Positions 5,784 through 6,776 of a stretch of 6,776 nt of DNA are shown here, piece by piece; within the stretch, counting starts at the first letter, position 1; every line of letters begins with the position of its first letter. The DNA comes from CAYRMV01 sp964425255 (GTDB lineage Bacteria > Bacteroidota > Bacteroidia > Flavobacteriales_D > Crocinitomicaceae). The stretch spans positions 1 to 6,776 of the forward strand of contig CAYRMV010000168.1 in the NCBI GenBank assembly GCA_964425255.1, read 5' to 3'. The notes under the pieces were generated by a model. It was not told the origin of the DNA, did no database searches, and saw only the letters and a list, made by a program, of their open reading frames with translations. Made by a program: the position numbers and the translations under genes.

Positions 5784-5804
5784 AAAAACGGCTAATAACA
5801 TCGG
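5784..5804 (+). repeat. Cassette-boundary-like left arm after fic
   Basis: Directly after the fic stop codon comes AAAAACGGCTAATAACATCG. Its AACGGCTAATAACA matches TACTGCTAACAACA of the arm at 1442 at 11 of 14 positions, and the AAAAAC lead is shared with the arm at 3213. As at 3213, no matching right arm is found downstream; the next recognisable sequence is the kinase-gene fragment at 5854. Confidence 0.4.
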
Positions 5805-5853
5805 TCTCCCACAAAAACAACCTAACTTTTTTATCCACTATCATTTCAAAAAG

Positions 5854-5912
5854 AAAGCAAGCCCAACTCTTGAAAACAAGAAGCAGAGTAGTTGGCAATT
5901 TTGATCTCTAAT
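5854..5912 (+). pseudogene. Broken fragment of a kinase-like gene
   Basis: Positions 5854-5877 are identical over 24 bp to 3724-3747 inside the kinase-like gene. After a 19-bp gap (3747-3766 in the intact gene), 5877-5898 matches 3766-3787 with three mismatches, and weaker similarity continues to about 5912. The missing 19 bp lie between near-identical stretches CGAGAAGCA and CAAGAAGCA, the signature of slippage or recombination between short direct repeats. The deletion shifts the frame and a TAG replaces the AAG of the intact gene. Only the region for residues about 37-62 remains; neither the start nor the kinase motifs are present. Confidence 0.7.
5861..5896. terminator. Hairpin between convergent fic and peptidase genes
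   Basis: GCC-AACT (5861-5868, with a bulged C at 5864) pairs with AGTTGGC (5890-5896). It is followed by AATTTTG on the plus strand, and on the minus strand by the T-rich stretch TTGCTTTCTTTTTGA. It would suit a terminator for the minus-strand peptidase gene, whose stop is at 5917-5919, and perhaps weakly for fic. The right arm exists only because of substitutions relative to the intact kinase gene, where the same positions do not pair. Confidence 0.4.
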
Positions 5913-5916
5913 TTCA

Positions 5917-6708
5917 TCACCTCACATATTCCTGCTCCCCGATTTTCCAATGAATTTGAGGTACTTGATCTACGATTTTGATTTCGAAGCAATCGAGAAG
6001 TTCGGATTTCTCCAAAGGAAGATCTTCGCCAATCAATACGTATTTCTGGAATTCGTAGCTGATGTCTTGTCCTTTCAAGAATTTACTCGCTTCGGTTAGA
6101 AATAATTCATCTGTTAAACGTACATTTTCACTTGTACATTTACTTAGCAGTTGCCGCATCAAATCATCGAGCGATTGTTGGTTGTTGCTCAATTTCATGA
6201 TTTTATTGTCCAACCAAAAAGCAAAAATTGCTCCCCGACGATACGGAACTTTTTCAATGTTTCTACTCTTCCAAAAATCGTCCTTGATTCGGTAGTTGGG
6301 ACAATTTTTTTCTGGGTTTTTGTAATGAGCCAGAATTACCTCTTCGTTGAACGAATTTTGCCATTCTCCTTTCGTGATGACACCACTTTTTAATCGATTC
6401 TTGTAGGTGTAATAGTCCGTAAATCCTTCGCTAAACCAGTAATTCAACTCTTCGTGTGCATTCATGATTTTCAATCCAATCCAGTCGTGCATCATTTCGT
6501 GATTGAAGATGTAATTTATCACTTCCATATTGTTAAACGGGTTGTTGGATGATTGAATCATAAAACCATTTTTTACCGCTGAGCCCACTGTACTCTGTCC
6601 TTCGTAGAGACTGTCATTTTGCGAAACGGTTGGAGTCATAATCACTGTGTAATATGCTTGATTGTAGTCATTCCAAAATGTTCGTTGGGTTTCAATCGTT
6701 CGTTTCAA
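5917..6708 (-). CDS. Gluzincin zinc metallopeptidase (M1/M61-like), 5'-truncated, probable pseudogene
   Basis: The frame encodes the catalytic part of a clan MA(E) peptidase: H70-E-M-M-H74 with E94 in YWFSEGFTDYY as third zinc ligand, 19 residues after H74. M1 enzymes have 18 and M61 usually more, so I leave the family open. An R-R-G (RRGAIFAFWLDNKI) region and the SLDDLMRQLL helix follow as in M1/M61 proteins. Full-length relatives are about 450-600 residues with a signal peptide and an N-terminal beta domain; only about 265 remain here. The listed start is a TTG with gene-like sequence continuing upstream (EPLFEALKR) until a TAG at 6729-6727, which lies inside repeat copy B. The gene has therefore lost its N-terminal domain and signal peptide and is probably not functional. 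It converges with fic, and its end abuts the kinase fragment. Confidence 0.75.
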   Translation of the reverse strand: MKRTIETQRTFWNDYNQAYYTVIMTPTVSQNDSLYEGQSTVGSAVKNGFMIQSSNNPFNNMEVINYIFNHEMMHDWIGLKIMNAHEELNYWFSEGFTDYYTYKNRLKSGVITKGEWQNSFNEEVILAHYKNPEKNCPNYRIKDDFWKSRNIEKVPYRRGAIFAFWLDNKIMKLSNNQQSLDDLMRQLLSKCTSENVRLTDELFLTEASKFLKGQDISYEFQKYVLIGEDLPLEKSELLDCFEIKIVDQVPQIHWKIGEQEYVR

Positions 6709-6723
6709 TGCCTCGAACAGAGG

Positions 6724-6776
6724 TTCCTATGAAAAGCACTTCTTTTTTATTAACAATTAATCTAAAAGAAATCAAC
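6724..6776 (+). repeat. Dispersed direct repeat, copy B (runs off the window)
   Basis: This is the partner of 3234-3286, in the same orientation with five mismatches in 53 bp. Its left edge coincides with the point where the minus-strand peptidase homology stops (about 6723), so its arrival, or a rearrangement at its edge, is what truncated that gene. The copy continues past 6776. Confidence 0.75.

Noticed and set aside
6062..6393. Two plus-strand frames of 77 and 80 residues
   Set aside because: They lie antisense to the HEXXH metallopeptidase, whose motifs show the minus strand is the coding one.

Overview
The window (about 6.8 kb, AT-rich) looks like an accessory region from a Bacteroidota genome, probably Flavobacteriales or a relative. 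The signs are the AT-rich coding sequence, the absence of clear Shine-Dalgarno sequences, two copies of the Bacteroidota promoter core TAnnTTTG (3605-3612, 4931-4938), a short lipoprotein, and domain types common in that phylum. No transposase, integrase, tRNA, rRNA or CRISPR array was found.

Layout. (1) 81-1409 encodes a secreted protein with a coiled-coil linker and a small C-terminal domain ending in a WVYG...YLYF pattern. It is followed by an imperfect inverted repeat (1442-1524) built like an integron attC site or gene-cassette boundary. (2) 1602-3208 is a translationally coupled pair (ATGA overlap): a 179-residue protein of unknown function and a 356-residue protein whose C-terminus carries a PHWRRGHWR motif recalling AcrVA2-like proteins. 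A second cassette-boundary arm follows, cut off by a dispersed repeat (copy A, from 3234) and about 0.4 kb without a convincing gene. (3) 3616-4254 encodes a minimal kinase-like protein of the kind called the polyvalent-protein kinase, with a promoter box almost touching its start codon. (4) 4255-4486 is non-coding with inverted repeats; 4487-4783 encodes a small lipoprotein. (5) 4961-5783 is a class I Fic toxin-antitoxin module: an antitoxin with an SNMFEG inhibitory motif overlapping a Fic AMP-transferase with HPFREGNGR. A third boundary-arm sequence follows the Fic stop. (6) 5854-5912 is a short, broken copy of part of the kinase gene, which also forms a hairpin between two convergent genes. 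(7) 5917-6723 (minus strand) is a zinc metallopeptidase gene that has lost its 5' part where copy B of the dispersed repeat begins (6724-6776, running off the window).

Interpretation. The small unrelated genes, mostly on the plus strand, with related sequences just after their stop codons, suggest a cassette-like or otherwise fast-recombining island. The Fic pair would be a natural stabiliser of such an island. Two repeat families (A/B and the kinase fragment) show repeated rearrangement, and one event truncated a peptidase gene. The functions of the 1602-3208 pair, the kinase-like protein and the lipoprotein are not established from sequence alone.
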